From Pseudooceanicola sp050897975 (GTDB lineage: Bacteria; Pseudomonadota; Alphaproteobacteria; Rhodobacterales; Rhodobacteraceae), in assembly GCF_050897975.1 (NCBI RefSeq), contig NZ_JBPAXY010000004.1, positions 310,001 to 374,000 on the forward strand: a DNA stretch of 64,000 nucleotides, in the 5' to 3' direction. This document shows positions 7,554 to 17,346 of the stretch, one piece after another. The notes under the pieces were generated by a model, which ran no database searches, was not told where the DNA came from, and saw only the letters and a list, made by a program, of their open reading frames with translations. The stretch's first letter is position 1, and the number at the start of each line of letters is the position of its first letter. Position numbers and translations under genes: made by a program.

Positions 7554-8426
7554 TCAGCGCAGGAAGCCGATGGCGTAGGTCGGGGTCATGCGGTTGGCCT
7601 CGATAAAGGCCTCCAGCGCGGCGGGATCGGGCTGATCGGTGGTCTTGGTCTCTTCCGCCGCCAGGCCGCCGGTGATGAAGAGGGTGTCGATCCCCTCGCC
7701 CAGGCCGCCCTGCACATCGGTATGGATGCCGTCGCCGATGGCCAGGATGCGGCTTTCCGACGGCACCGGGCCCAGCTGGGCCAGGCGCATCCGGGCCAGA
7801 TCGTAGATCGGCGGATGCGGCTTGCCGAAATAGAGGCTCTCGCCGCCCATCTCGGTGTAAAGCTTGGCCACGGCGCCGGCGCACCATTCGCGGGTCTCGC
7901 CCCGATCGACGACGATGTCGGGGTTGGCACAAAGCAGCTTCAGGCCGCGCGTCTTCGCCAACAGCAGCTCGGGGCGCAGCACCTCGGGCGGGGCCATGGT
8001 GTCGAAGGGGCCGGTGCAGACCACGCCCTCGGCCTCGTCCAGGGGAACGCGGGTGATCTCGATCGGGTGTTCCTGGATGTGCAGCGGGTGGAAGAAGGGA
8101 TCGTCGCCCGGCTCGCCGATGTGGAACACCTTGTGCCCGACGATGCCGTTGTACATGGCGGCGCGGGCGCTGTCGCCCGAGGTGGCGATGGTGTCCCAGG
8201 CATCCTCGGGCACGCCGAAGCCCGCGATCTGCGTCTCGACCTGGGCGCGGGGGCGGGGCGAGTTGGTGACCAGCACCACGTGTTTGCCGCTCCGGCGCAC
8301 CTCTTGCAGGGCGGCGACCGCTTGCGGCAGGGCCTTCACCCCGTCATGGACGCAGCCCCAGAGGTCGACGAAGAAGGCGTCGTAATCGGCGGCGATGTCG
8401 GCGAGGGTGGGGACGATGCGGGTCAT
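7554..8426 (-). CDS. HAD-superfamily class IIA hydrolase (TIGR01459-like)
   Basis: A 290-aa HAD hydrolase. Motif I is FFVDLWGCVHDG (residues 18-29), with the nucleophile Asp. Motif II is in VLVTNSPRP. Motif III/IV are GKPHPPIYDLA and ILAIGDGIHTDVQGG. The class IIA cap sits between motifs II and III. The family dephosphorylates small sugar or nucleotide phosphates; the substrate is not predictable. ATG 8426 follows CGGAG. The next gene on the same strand is the MaoC gene, about 150 bp away with its own upstream palindrome, so co-transcription is uncertain. Confidence 0.85.
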   Translation of the reverse strand: MTRIVPTLADIAADYDAFFVDLWGCVHDGVKALPQAVAALQEVRRSGKHVVLVTNSPRPRAQVETQIAGFGVPEDAWDTIATSGDSARAAMYNGIVGHKVFHIGEPGDDPFFHPLHIQEHPIEITRVPLDEAEGVVCTGPFDTMAPPEVLRPELLLAKTRGLKLLCANPDIVVDRGETREWCAGAVAKLYTEMGGESLYFGKPHPPIYDLARMRLAQLGPVPSESRILAIGDGIHTDVQGGLGEGIDTLFITGGLAAEETKTTDQPDPAALEAFIEANRMTPTYAIGFLR

Positions 8427-8580
8427 GGCGGCTCCGGTCAGGCAGGGGCGTTTGGCCTTCATATGGCGCAAAGGGGCCGCCGCGACCAGTGGCCAATGCG
8501 TCCCCGGTAGCGCTGTCATCAATATGTCATGGAGGCGGGCCGGGCCGCCAGGTCTGGACGCGGGCCGGGGGCGTCGCAGC

Positions 8581-8618
8581 AAAAAGGCGCGGGTCCCCCT
8601 CGCGGCCCGCGCCTTTCC
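8581..8618 (-). terminator. Intrinsic terminator after metY
   Basis: Read on the minus strand, AAAGGCGCGGG and CCCGCGCCTTTTT form an 11-bp stem with a T tract. It lies 21 bp past the metY stop. Confidence 0.85.
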
Positions 8619-8638
8619 TGTTCTCTTATCCGCCCGGA

Positions 8639-9919
8639 TCAGGCGGTGGCGGCGGCCAGGGCCTGATCCAGATCGGCGATCAGATCGGCGGCATCCTCGG
8701 TGCCGATCGACAGGCGCACCACCTCCGGCGCGGCGCCTGCGGCGCGCTGCTGCTCTTCGCTCAGCTGCCGGTGCGTGGTCGAGGCCGAATGGATGATCAA
8801 CGAGCGCGTGTCGCCCAGGTTCGCCACATGGGAAAACAGCTTCAGGCTGTCCACCAGCTTGACGCAGGCATCATAGCCGCCCTTGACCGCCACGGTGAAG
8901 AGCGCCCCCGCCCCCTTGGGCACGATCTGCTGGCCGCGTTCGTAGTAGGGGCTGCTTTCGAGGCCCGGCCAGGTGACGGCTTCGATGCGCGGGTCGGCCT
9001 CCAGCCACTGGGCCACCGCGCGGGCGTTCTCCACATGTTTGGCCATGCGCAGCGACAGGGTCTCGATCCCCATCAGGGTGTAATGCGCCGCCTGGGGGTT
9101 CAGGGTCATGCCCAGATCGCGCAACCCGATGGCGATGGAGTGGAAGGTGAAGGCCAGTTCACCGAAGGTCTCGTGGAACTTCAGCCCGTGATAGGCCGGT
9201 TCCGGGGCCGAGAGCGAGGGGAACTTGTCGTTCGCCGACCAGTCGAACTTGCCCGAATCGACCACGCAGCCGCCGGTGACGGTGCCATTGCCGGTTAGGT
9301 ACTTGGTCATCGAATGCACCACCAGGGTGGCGCCCATCTCGATGGGGCGCGCCAGGGCCGGGGTGGCCGAGGTGTTGTCCACGATCAGCGGGATGCCGGC
9401 GGCATCGGCGATCTTCGCCATGGCGGGCACGTCGGTCACATAGCCCCCGGGGTTGGCGATGGTCTCGCAGAAGATGGCGCGGGTGTTCTCGTCGATGGCG
9501 GCAGCGACGGCCGCCTCGTCATCCATGTCGACAAAGGTGCAGGACCAGCCGAAGCGTTTGAAGGTCTGGCTGAACTGGGTGATCGTGCCGCCGTAAAGAC
9601 GGTTCGAGGCGACGATGTTCAGCCCCGGCGCCATCAGCGGGAACAGCGCCATGATCTGCGCCGCATGGCCCGAGGAGCAGCAGACCGCGCCCGCGCCCCC
9701 TTCCAGCGCCGCCATGCGCGCCTGCAAGGCGGCCACGGTCGGGTTGGTCAGGCGCGAGTAGATATAGCCCACTTCCTGAAGGTTGAAGAGCGCCGCCGCG
9801 TGATCGGCATCGCGGAAGGCATAGGCGGTGGTCTGGTAGATCGGCACCTGGCGCGCGCCGGTGGCCGGATCCGGCTCGGCGCCGGCGTGGATCTGCAGCG
9901 TGTCGAAGCCCTGGGTCAT
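8639..9919 (-). CDS. metY: O-acetylhomoserine sulfhydrylase
   Basis: A 426-aa PLP enzyme of the Cys/Met-metabolism family, cytosolic. It makes homocysteine (or methionine from methanethiol) from O-acetylhomoserine and sulfide. The PLP-binding lysine is K206 in VVHSMTKYLTGNGT. Other hallmarks are the N-terminal FDTLQIHAGAEPDP, YSRLTNPT, and the C-terminal LIIHSASTTHRQL. Length and these motifs favour MetY over cystathionine gamma-synthase. A strong GGAGG precedes ATG 9919. I looked for a SAM-II riboswitch in the ~80-bp leader and saw none. Transcription is monocistronic, ending at the terminator at 8581-8618. Confidence 0.93.
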   Translation of the reverse strand: MTQGFDTLQIHAGAEPDPATGARQVPIYQTTAYAFRDADHAAALFNLQEVGYIYSRLTNPTVAALQARMAALEGGAGAVCCSSGHAAQIMALFPLMAPGLNIVASNRLYGGTITQFSQTFKRFGWSCTFVDMDDEAAVAAAIDENTRAIFCETIANPGGYVTDVPAMAKIADAAGIPLIVDNTSATPALARPIEMGATLVVHSMTKYLTGNGTVTGGCVVDSGKFDWSANDKFPSLSAPEPAYHGLKFHETFGELAFTFHSIAIGLRDLGMTLNPQAAHYTLMGIETLSLRMAKHVENARAVAQWLEADPRIEAVTWPGLESSPYYERGQQIVPKGAGALFTVAVKGGYDACVKLVDSLKLFSHVANLGDTRSLIIHSASTTHRQLSEEQQRAAGAAPEVVRLSIGTEDAADLIADLDQALAAATA

Positions 9920-10270
9920 GATGGTTTCCTCCTTTTCCGTTGGCCGCGAATTAAGCAGGTTCCGGGTGGACTGGAAAGAGCGGGCAGATCGTCGGGCGGT
10001 GGCGCCTGCCTCCGGCGGCGCGCGGGAACCCCGGCGTCGGGCCGCCTCCGGCGGAGTATTTTCGGCCCGATGAAAGAGCGGGGACGCGCCTTTCCGGGGG
10101 CCGGACCTTCACAAGACAGCGGGCGCGCCCGCCCCATTGTGAAAGTCGGTCGCCCCCATGGCACCCCTTTTCCCTATTCGACGGCTGGAAATACTCCGGG
10201 AGGTGTCTTCGCCCGGCGAAGACGGGGGGCAGCGCCCCCCTCCGACGCAGCCCCCCGCAGCGCCCGAACG
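9920..10270. other. 350-bp intergenic stretch without a gene
   Basis: It holds the metY leader and two partial copies of the group's high-G+C intergenic motifs: GCCTCCGGCGGAGTATTTTC near 10043-10062, and AAATACTCCGGGAGGTG to GGGGGCAGCGCCCCC near 10190-10240. These two are roughly inverted with respect to each other. No credible coding region was seen. Confidence 0.55.
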
Positions 10271-10300
10271 AAAAGGGACGTCCCGCAGGACGCCCCTTTC
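10271..10300 (-). terminator. Intrinsic terminator after ppaC
   Basis: AAAGGGACGTCC pairs with GGACGCCCCTTT (one mismatch) around a short loop, with T4 on the minus strand. It lies 22 bp past the ppaC stop. Confidence 0.75.
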
Positions 10301-10321
10301 AAATCGTTGCGGCGGACAGCT

Positions 10322-11242
10322 TCAGACCTTGAGGTTCGGAATGATCTGCTTCTTGCGGCTCATCACGCCGGGCAGGACCACGCGGTCGCCCTCGACCGTC
10401 ACGCCAAAGCTTTTCTCGGCCACGCCCTTGACCAGGTCGTTGGGCACGAAAAGGGTCGCTTCCTCGTTCAGGATGTCGACCACGAACAGCAGCACCTGAT
10501 CGACGCCATCCTCGGCTTCGACCGCCTTGAAGCTGTCCATGATCGAGGCCTGGCGATCCAGCACCAGTTTCGGCGCGGTGGTTTCCAGCACGGAGACGCG
10601 GAACTTGGTGCCGTCCACCTCATAGGCCTTGCTGTCCATGCGGATCAGCTCGGCATCCGAGAAGGCCGAGATGTCGGACTTGGCCTCGAACATCTCGCTG
10701 GCATAGCTGCCCAGGTCCAGGTTCAGCTCGGCGGCCAGGCTGACCGCCAGGGCGCGGTCCTGCTCGGTGGTGGTGGGCGAGCGGAATTCCAGCGTATCCG
10801 ACAGGATGCAGCTGAGCATGGCGCCCTTGATGTTGTCGGGCATCCGGGCCGCGTCCTCGCCCATCAGGTCGTGCATGATGGTGGCGGTGCAGGCCAGCGG
10901 CTTGATGGTGATGTCGATCGGGCCCTTGGTTTCCAGGCCGCCGGTCAGCTTGTGGTGGTCGATGATCTGGATGACGTTGGCGTCGTTGATCGCCTCGGGC
11001 AGTTCGGCGGGGTTGTTGGTGTCGACAATGACCACGTCATCCTCGGCGGTCACCTCTGCGATGATCTCGGGCGTCTCGAAGCCCCATTTCTCGACCACGA
11101 AGGCGGCCTCTGTGTTGGGCTGGCCCAGCAGTTTCGCCGCCGCCGGGGTGCCTTTGACCTCGCTCAGATACCAGGCCCAGATCAGGGCAGAGCCGGTGGA
11201 ATCGGTGTCAGGAGATTTGTGGCCGAAAACCTTGATCGTCAT
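10322..11242 (-). CDS. ppaC: Manganese-dependent inorganic pyrophosphatase (family II)
   Basis: A 306-aa cytosolic DHH-family phosphoesterase that hydrolyses PPi to drive biosynthetic reactions. Metal ligands are visible in FGHKSPDTDS (H8, D12, D14), VIVDTNNPAE and IIDHHKL (the DHH box). The C-terminal substrate-binding loop is MSRKKQIIP. ATG 11242 follows AAGGAACG. Length is standard for the family. It is transcribed alone, away from the divergent DUF2161 gene. Confidence 0.95.
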   Translation of the reverse strand: MTIKVFGHKSPDTDSTGSALIWAWYLSEVKGTPAAAKLLGQPNTEAAFVVEKWGFETPEIIAEVTAEDDVVIVDTNNPAELPEAINDANVIQIIDHHKLTGGLETKGPIDITIKPLACTATIMHDLMGEDAARMPDNIKGAMLSCILSDTLEFRSPTTTEQDRALAVSLAAELNLDLGSYASEMFEAKSDISAFSDAELIRMDSKAYEVDGTKFRVSVLETTAPKLVLDRQASIMDSFKAVEAEDGVDQVLLFVVDILNEEATLFVPNDLVKGVAEKSFGVTVEGDRVVLPGVMSRKKQIIPNLKV

Positions 11243-11380
11243 GGGGCGTTCCTTGCAGATCACAGAGGGGAAACATGGGTTCGGCGGCCTTATACTGGCC
11301 CCGTCCGGCGCTGTCACCCGTCCCGATGGCGCGCGCGCCGCGCCTTGCCGGGCCCGGGCGGGGCGGGCTAGGGTCCGGCC

Positions 11381-12022
11381 ATGTCCGCGCCCCGTGAAAC
11401 CGATCTATATCCGCCCGTGAAGGCCTTCCTTGAGGGGCAGGGCTATGAGGTGAAATCCGAGGTGGCGGGGGCCGATGTGGTGGGGCTGCGCCCCGGCGAT
11501 CCGGCGCCGGTGATTGTCGAGCTGAAACTGGCCATGTCGCTGCAATTGCTGCACCAGGCGCTGGAACGGCTGAAGATTTCCGATGCGGTCTATCTGGCCA
11601 TTCCCCAGGTGAAGGGGCGCAAGACCCTGGCGCGGCATGTGGCGCTGTGTCGGCGTCTGGGGCTGGGCCTGCTGACGGTGCGCCTGTCGGACGGGTTCAT
11701 CGAGGCGCAGTGCGATCCGGGGCCCTATGCGCCGCGCAAGGTGAAGGCCCGCCAGAGCCGCCTGCTGCGCGAGTTCCAGCGCCGCGCCGGCGATCCGAAC
11801 CGTGGGGGCGCGGCGGGCAAGATCGTCACCGCCTACCGCCAGGACGCACAGCGCTGCGCCGCCCATCTGGCCGAACACGGCCCCTGCCGGGGCGCGGCGG
11901 TGAAGGCCGCCACCGGCGTGGCCCGGGCCACCACCCTGATGCGCGACAACCACTACGGCTGGTTCGAGAAGGTGGCGACGGGCGTCTATCAGATCACCGA
12001 GAAGGGCCGGGCGGAACTGTAG
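11381..12022 (+). CDS. DUF2161 family PD-(D/E)XK-like protein
   Basis: A 213-aa protein. An N-terminal nuclease-like fold (about residues 8-110) has Asp in AGADVVGLRPGD and the ELK motif in VIVELKLAMS, the D-x-ExK arrangement of PD-(D/E)XK enzymes. The C-terminal helical part resembles a winged helix (GVARATTLMRDNHYGWFEKV). DUF2161 proteins are annotated as putative phosphodiesterases or nucleases with no proven role. It is divergent from ppaC with 138 bp between, and is followed by a solo REP-like repeat. Confidence 0.75.
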   Translation: MSAPRETDLYPPVKAFLEGQGYEVKSEVAGADVVGLRPGDPAPVIVELKLAMSLQLLHQALERLKISDAVYLAIPQVKGRKTLARHVALCRRLGLGLLTVRLSDGFIEAQCDPGPYAPRKVKARQSRLLREFQRRAGDPNRGGAAGKIVTAYRQDAQRCAAHLAEHGPCRGAAVKAATGVARATTLMRDNHYGWFEKVATGVYQITEKGRAEL

Positions 12023-12100
12023 GGCGGGAGGGATCCCGCCGTGCCCCGGAAGGAGGGCTGTCTCCCACCCTGCGAAATCCGCGCCGACTGTGTCCCGGGC

Positions 12101-12122
12101 GTAGGGTGGATGCCAATCCACC
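12101..12122 (+). repeat. Solo copy of the REP-like palindrome
   Basis: Same unit as at 876-897 and 1975-1996, forward orientation, 9.5 kb from the RAYT gene. It lies between the DUF2161 gene and the groESL promoter. This shows that the element disperses beyond the RAYT locus. Confidence 0.85.
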
Positions 12123-12200
12123 CGGCGGGGCCTGTCCTGCCGCGTCACGGGCAGAGCCGCCCCTTCGCACCCGCAGCGTAATTTTTCCCGGCGCGCCCCG

Positions 12201-12229
12201 TTGACTCACCCCGGGCGCTTGCCTATCTC
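12201..12229 (+). promoter_or_regulatory. Housekeeping-type promoter of groESL
   Basis: TTGACT, 17 bp, then TATCTC, placed just upstream of the CIRCE operator so that the operator overlaps the expected transcription start. Confidence 0.7.
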
Positions 12230-12236
12230 CGTGCCG

Positions 12237-12263
12237 TTAGCACTCGGGGGAGCTGAGTGCTAA
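12237..12263 (+). promoter_or_regulatory. CIRCE operator (HrcA-binding site)
   Basis: TTAGCACTC-N9-GAGTGCTAA, a perfect 9-9-9 CIRCE element 56 bp upstream of groES. It is the target of the HrcA repressor, so groESL is heat-inducible by derepression. hrcA itself is not in this window. Confidence 0.97.
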
Positions 12264-12319
12264 TACCCGCCGAAACCCGGCGGGGCAGGGAACAAACTTT
12301 GAGCCAAGGAGCCTCGAAG

Positions 12320-12607
12320 ATGGCATTTCAACCGCTGCATGACCGTGTGCTCGTCGAGCGTGTCGAGAGCGAAGAGAAGACCGCAGGCGGCCTGATCATC
12401 CCCGACAGCGCCAAGGAAAAACCCGCCGAAGGCATCGTCATCGCCGTGGGCGCTGGCGCCAAGGACGACGACGGCGAGCGTATCGCGCTGGACGTCAAGG
12501 CCGGCGACAAGATCCTGTTCGGCAAGTGGTCCGGTACCGAGATCACGCTGGACGGCAAAGAGCTGCTGATCATGAAGGAAAGCGACATCATGGGCATCAT
12601 CTCCTGA
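12320..12607 (+). CDS. groS: Co-chaperonin GroES
   Basis: A 95-aa protein, standard for Hsp10. It forms the heptameric lid of the GroEL chamber. The N-terminal FQPLHDRVLVERVE, the mobile loop around EEKTAGGLIIPDSAKEKP and the C-terminal LIMKESDIMGII are typical. AAGGAG lies just before ATG 12320. It is the first gene of a CIRCE-controlled operon, 66 bp upstream of groEL. Confidence 0.98.
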   Translation: MAFQPLHDRVLVERVESEEKTAGGLIIPDSAKEKPAEGIVIAVGAGAKDDDGERIALDVKAGDKILFGKWSGTEITLDGKELLIMKESDIMGIIS

Positions 12608-12673
12608 TCCTCACCGGATCGGATTGACTGACCCCATTCGCTTTACCCGAAACCCAATCTCAGGAGAGAGAAC

Positions 12674-14317
<1,644 letters not shown>

Positions 14318-14366
14318 TCAGCCGCAGCCCGGGCAGGCGCGACCTGCCCGCTGCCGGAACACTGGG

Positions 14367-14390
14367 AAAGGGGGCCTTCGGGCCCCCTTT
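14367..14390 (+). terminator. Terminator after groESL
   Basis: AAAGGGGGCC-TTCG-GGCCCCCTTT, a 10-bp perfect stem with a stable UUCG tetraloop and a short T tract. Confidence 0.9.
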
Positions 14391-14662
14391 CTGCTGGGCG
14401 TAGCCTGCATCCCTGACCGGCGGGGCGCGGCGCATCCGGGCAGAGCGCCCGGCAAGGGGTCAGGCCCAATGTGGGCCCGCCGGGCGGCTTTCCGCCCCCG
14501 AACCCCGGTCTTTGTCACTTATTTCAGCGTCTTGCCGCAGTGCCGCATGTTTCGTTGCCTTGCCACAATTTGGGGGGCTGACCGGCGGCCCCCTTCCTCG
14601 CTAGGATTTTCCGGTGCGGGCCCTTCGGTGGCTCGCCCCTGTCGTCCCGTGGGAGCATCAGC

Positions 14663-15181
14663 ATGGCACGCAAACCCGAGATCGAGCACAAGCTTTACAC
14701 CTCCGCCCATGAGATCGGGGTCGATAACCTGCTGACCCAGGCCTATGACGGCCCGGCCCAGGCCCGGCTGGTCGAGGCGTTGCGCCGCGCCGGGGACATG
14801 ACGGTCGAGCTGATGGCGCTGCACAAGGGCCATGTGGTGGGCTATGTGGGCTTCAGCCGTCACCTGTCGCCCGAGGGCTGGGTGGCGCTGTCACCGCTTG
14901 GGGTGCTGCCGCAGTGGCGCAGCAAGGGGATCGGCAGCGAGCTGGTGCGCTATGGTCTCGACGCGGCGCGCCGCGCCGGGGCGCGCGCCATCACCGTGCT
15001 GGGCGACGGGCGCTATTACCAGCGCTTCGGTTTCACCTACAAATCCGCCGAGAACCTCGAAACGCCCTATTGCGGCGATCAGACCCTGCTCTATCCGATC
15101 GCGGCGGGCACCGCCTTTGCCGCCGAAAAGCTGGTCTATCCGGCGGCCTATCGCGAGCTGGGGCTGCAACCCACGAACTGA
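14663..15181 (+). CDS. GNAT-family N-acetyltransferase
   Basis: A 172-aa GNAT enzyme resembling the YhbS subgroup. The acetyl-CoA pyrophosphate-binding loop is QWRSKGIGSELV (residues 84-95). Motif B-like ITVLGDGRYYQRFGF follows, where the YYQRFGF turn is typical of YhbS. The acceptor (amine, antibiotic or protein lysine) cannot be told. GGGAG lies about 10 bp upstream of ATG 14663. The 270 bp upstream, after the groESL terminator, contains no evident gene. Confidence 0.85.
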   Translation: MARKPEIEHKLYTSAHEIGVDNLLTQAYDGPAQARLVEALRRAGDMTVELMALHKGHVVGYVGFSRHLSPEGWVALSPLGVLPQWRSKGIGSELVRYGLDAARRAGARAITVLGDGRYYQRFGFTYKSAENLETPYCGDQTLLYPIAAGTAFAAEKLVYPAAYRELGLQPTN

Positions 15182-15297
15182 ACCGGCTCGGGTCAGGGCG
15201 CGCACGGGGCCGCTTTCCCAGGCCCCGCGCCAGTGCTATCCAGCGCCATGACCCCTTTGATCCGCCCTCAGCGCGGCCCGGCTGACGGGACCGCGTC

Positions 15298-16443
15298 ATG
15301 ACCCCGCCCCTGCTGCCCGATATGCATCTGACCGGCGCCCGCGTGCTGCGCCCGGGCGGGATGTGCGACGACGCCCTGGGCCTGTCCGCCGGGCGGATCC
15401 ACGAGGGCTGCCCGGGCCGGGCGGTGGACCTGACCGGCTGGTGGGTGCTGCCCGGGATCGTGGATGTGCATGGCGACGGCTTCGAACGCCACCTGGCGCC
15501 GCGCCGGGGCGCGCTGCGCGACCTGGGCGACGGGCTGGCCATGGCGGCGGCGGAACTGGCGGTGAACGGCATCACCACGGCGATGCTGGCACAGTTCTTC
15601 TCCTGGGAAGGGGGGATGCGCAGCCCCGATTTCGCCGAGGCCATGGCGGCGGCCCATGCGGCGCTGGCCCCGCGCCAGGCGCTGGATCTGCGCCTGCAAC
15701 TGCGGCTCGAGGCTGCGCTGATCGACGACTTCCCCCGCGCCCGGGCGCTGATCGCGCGCCATGACATCCGCTATGTGGTGCTGAACGACCACCTGCCGCA
15801 CGCGGCGCTGGCGGCGGGCAAGACACCGCCCCGGCTGACTGGTCAGGCGCTGAAATCCGGGCGCAGCCCCGAGGCGCATCTGACCCTGATGCAAGATCTG
15901 CACGCCCGCGCGCCCGAGGTTCCGGGCGCGGTACAGGGCCTCATCGCCTCCCTGCCGGGTCTGCTCTTCGGCAGCCATGACGATGCCACCCCCGAGGATC
16001 GCCGCCACTGGCGCGCCCTGGGTGCCCGCGTTTCGGAATTCCCCGAAACCCGCGCCGCCGCGCTTGAGGCGCGGGCGGGCGGCGACGCGGTGGTGCTGGG
16101 CGCACCCAATGTGGTGCGCGGTGGCTCGCACGCGAAGAAGGTCTCGGCGGCCGAGCTGGTGGCCGAGGGGCTCTGCACCGCCCTGGCCTCGGACTACCAC
16201 TATCCGGCACCGCGCCAGGCGGCGCTGAAACTGGCCCCCGAGATCGGCCTTGAAGCGGCCTGGGGCCTGGTGTCCTCGGGCCCCGCCGCCCTGCTGGGGC
16301 TGACCGATCGCGGAACGCTGGCGGCTGGGCAGCGCGCCGACCTGGTGGTGCTGGATCCCGACACGGGCCGCATTGGCGCCACCCTCGCAGGCGGGCGCCT
16401 GGCCTGGCTGGGCGCCAACCTGGCGCCGCGCTTCCTGGGCTGA
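15298..16443 (+). CDS. phnM: Alpha-D-ribose 1-methylphosphonate 5-triphosphate diphosphatase (PhnM)
   Basis: A 381-aa amidohydrolase-superfamily enzyme. In the C-P lyase pathway PhnM removes pyrophosphate from ribose-methylphosphonate 5-triphosphate. Metal ligands are suggested by GIVDVHGDGFERH (PhnM-type HGD), VVLNDHLPH, FGSHDDAT, APNVVRGGSHAKK and ALASDYHYP. The C-terminal GLTDRGTLAAGQRADLVVLD is the usual amidohydrolase closing strand. No other phn gene lies in the window. A phnM away from a phn cluster may be a second copy, or may act on a related nucleotide. Confidence 0.85.
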   Translation: MTPPLLPDMHLTGARVLRPGGMCDDALGLSAGRIHEGCPGRAVDLTGWWVLPGIVDVHGDGFERHLAPRRGALRDLGDGLAMAAAELAVNGITTAMLAQFFSWEGGMRSPDFAEAMAAAHAALAPRQALDLRLQLRLEAALIDDFPRARALIARHDIRYVVLNDHLPHAALAAGKTPPRLTGQALKSGRSPEAHLTLMQDLHARAPEVPGAVQGLIASLPGLLFGSHDDATPEDRRHWRALGARVSEFPETRAAALEARAGGDAVVLGAPNVVRGGSHAKKVSAAELVAEGLCTALASDYHYPAPRQAALKLAPEIGLEAAWGLVSSGPAALLGLTDRGTLAAGQRADLVVLDPDTGRIGATLAGGRLAWLGANLAPRFLG

Positions 16444-16460
16444 GGCCTGCGGCGAAGGGG

Positions 16461-16582
16461 TGCGGGGGCTCTGCCTCCGTCGCCGGATGGCGACACGTAG
16501 AGGGAGGCGGGGGGCTCTGCCCCCCTTGAGCCTTAGGCTCAATTCCCCCCGGGATATTTCTGGCAATGAGAAGAGAGAGGCG
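16461..16582. repeat. Dispersed intergenic repeat, copy B (inverted) plus partial copy
   Basis: Reverse-complement counterpart of the element at 6806-6952. It has GCCTCCGTCGCCGGATGGCGAC, then GGGGGGCTCTGCCCCCC, GAGCCTTAGGCTC, CCCCGGGATATTTCTGGCAA and TGAGAAGAGA. A third, partial copy (CTTCTCATTGCCAAAAATAT) lies at 16702-16727. The 414 bp between phnM and purE contain no gene. Confidence 0.75.
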
Positions 16583-16797
16583 GGGCGCCGGAAAGTTCAA
16601 GCGGCGCCCCGGCTGAAAAGTCTGCCAACAAGAGCGCCGCGCCGGTTGGCCTACGTCTCAGCCGGGGGGCGGTCGGGGCTTTCAGGGGCCACCCCCTTGC
16701 CCTTCTCATTGCCAAAAATATCCCCGCCGTAGGCATCGCCCGGCACGGGCGATACGCCCCGGGACCCAACAGGCGCGACCCCGGGGCGTGGTGCCGA

Positions 16798-16825
16798 TTG
16801 CCCCTGCGCGCAAATCCACTATAAA
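16798..16825 (+). promoter_or_regulatory. Possible promoter of purEK
   Basis: TTGCCC, 16 bp, then TATAAA, ending 33 bp upstream of the purE start. AGGCAGG precedes the ATG. Confidence 0.4.
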
Positions 16826-16857
16826 CACGGCTCGGATCCCCGCGCGGAGGCAGGCAG

Positions 16858-17346
16858 ATGAGCGCTATCAAGGTCGGAATCATCATGGGCAGCCAGTCGG
16901 ACTGGCCGACGATGAAGGAGGCCGCCACCATCCTGGATGAGCTGGGCGTGCCCTATGAGAAAAAGATCGTCTCGGCGCATCGCACCCCCGACCGGCTGTG
17001 GTCCTACGGCAAGGAGGCCGCGGGCCGGGGCCTTCAGGTGATCATCGCGGGGGCGGGCGGTGCGGCGCATCTGCCGGGCATGATGGCCTCGAAGACCCGG
17101 GTGCCGGTGATCGGCGTGCCGGTGCAGACCCGGGCCCTGTCGGGGGTCGACAGCCTGTATTCCATCGTCCAGATGCCCAAGGGCTTTCCGGTCGCCACCA
17201 TGGCCATTGGCGCGGCGGGCGCGGCCAATGCCGGCCTGATGGCCGCCGGGATCCTGGCCATCGCCGATGCCGATCTCGCCGCCCGCCTCGACGCCTGGCG
17301 CGCCGCCCTTTCCGCCTCTATCCCCGACGAGCCCGCCGATGACTGA
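16858..17346 (+). CDS. purE: N5-carboxyaminoimidazole ribonucleotide mutase (PurE, class I)
   Basis: A 162-aa enzyme that rearranges N5-CAIR to CAIR in de novo purine synthesis. Hallmarks are IIMGSQSDWPTM (residues 9-20), SAHRTPDRL with the catalytic His, and GAGGAAHLPGM. Presence of purK next to it confirms the class I route. Its stop overlaps the purK start (ATGACTGA), so the two are translationally coupled. Confidence 0.97.
   Translation: MSAIKVGIIMGSQSDWPTMKEAATILDELGVPYEKKIVSAHRTPDRLWSYGKEAAGRGLQVIIAGAGGAAHLPGMMASKTRVPVIGVPVQTRALSGVDSLYSIVQMPKGFPVATMAIGAAGAANAGLMAAGILAIADADLAARLDAWRAALSASIPDEPADD

Noticed and set aside
9920..10000. SAM-II riboswitch before metY
   Set aside because: The short leader lacks the conserved SAM-II pseudoknot segments; only a Shine-Dalgarno and A/T-rich start are seen.
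15298..16443. Reading phnM as evidence for a C-P lyase operon
   Set aside because: No phnG-L or phosphonate transport gene is present in the window.
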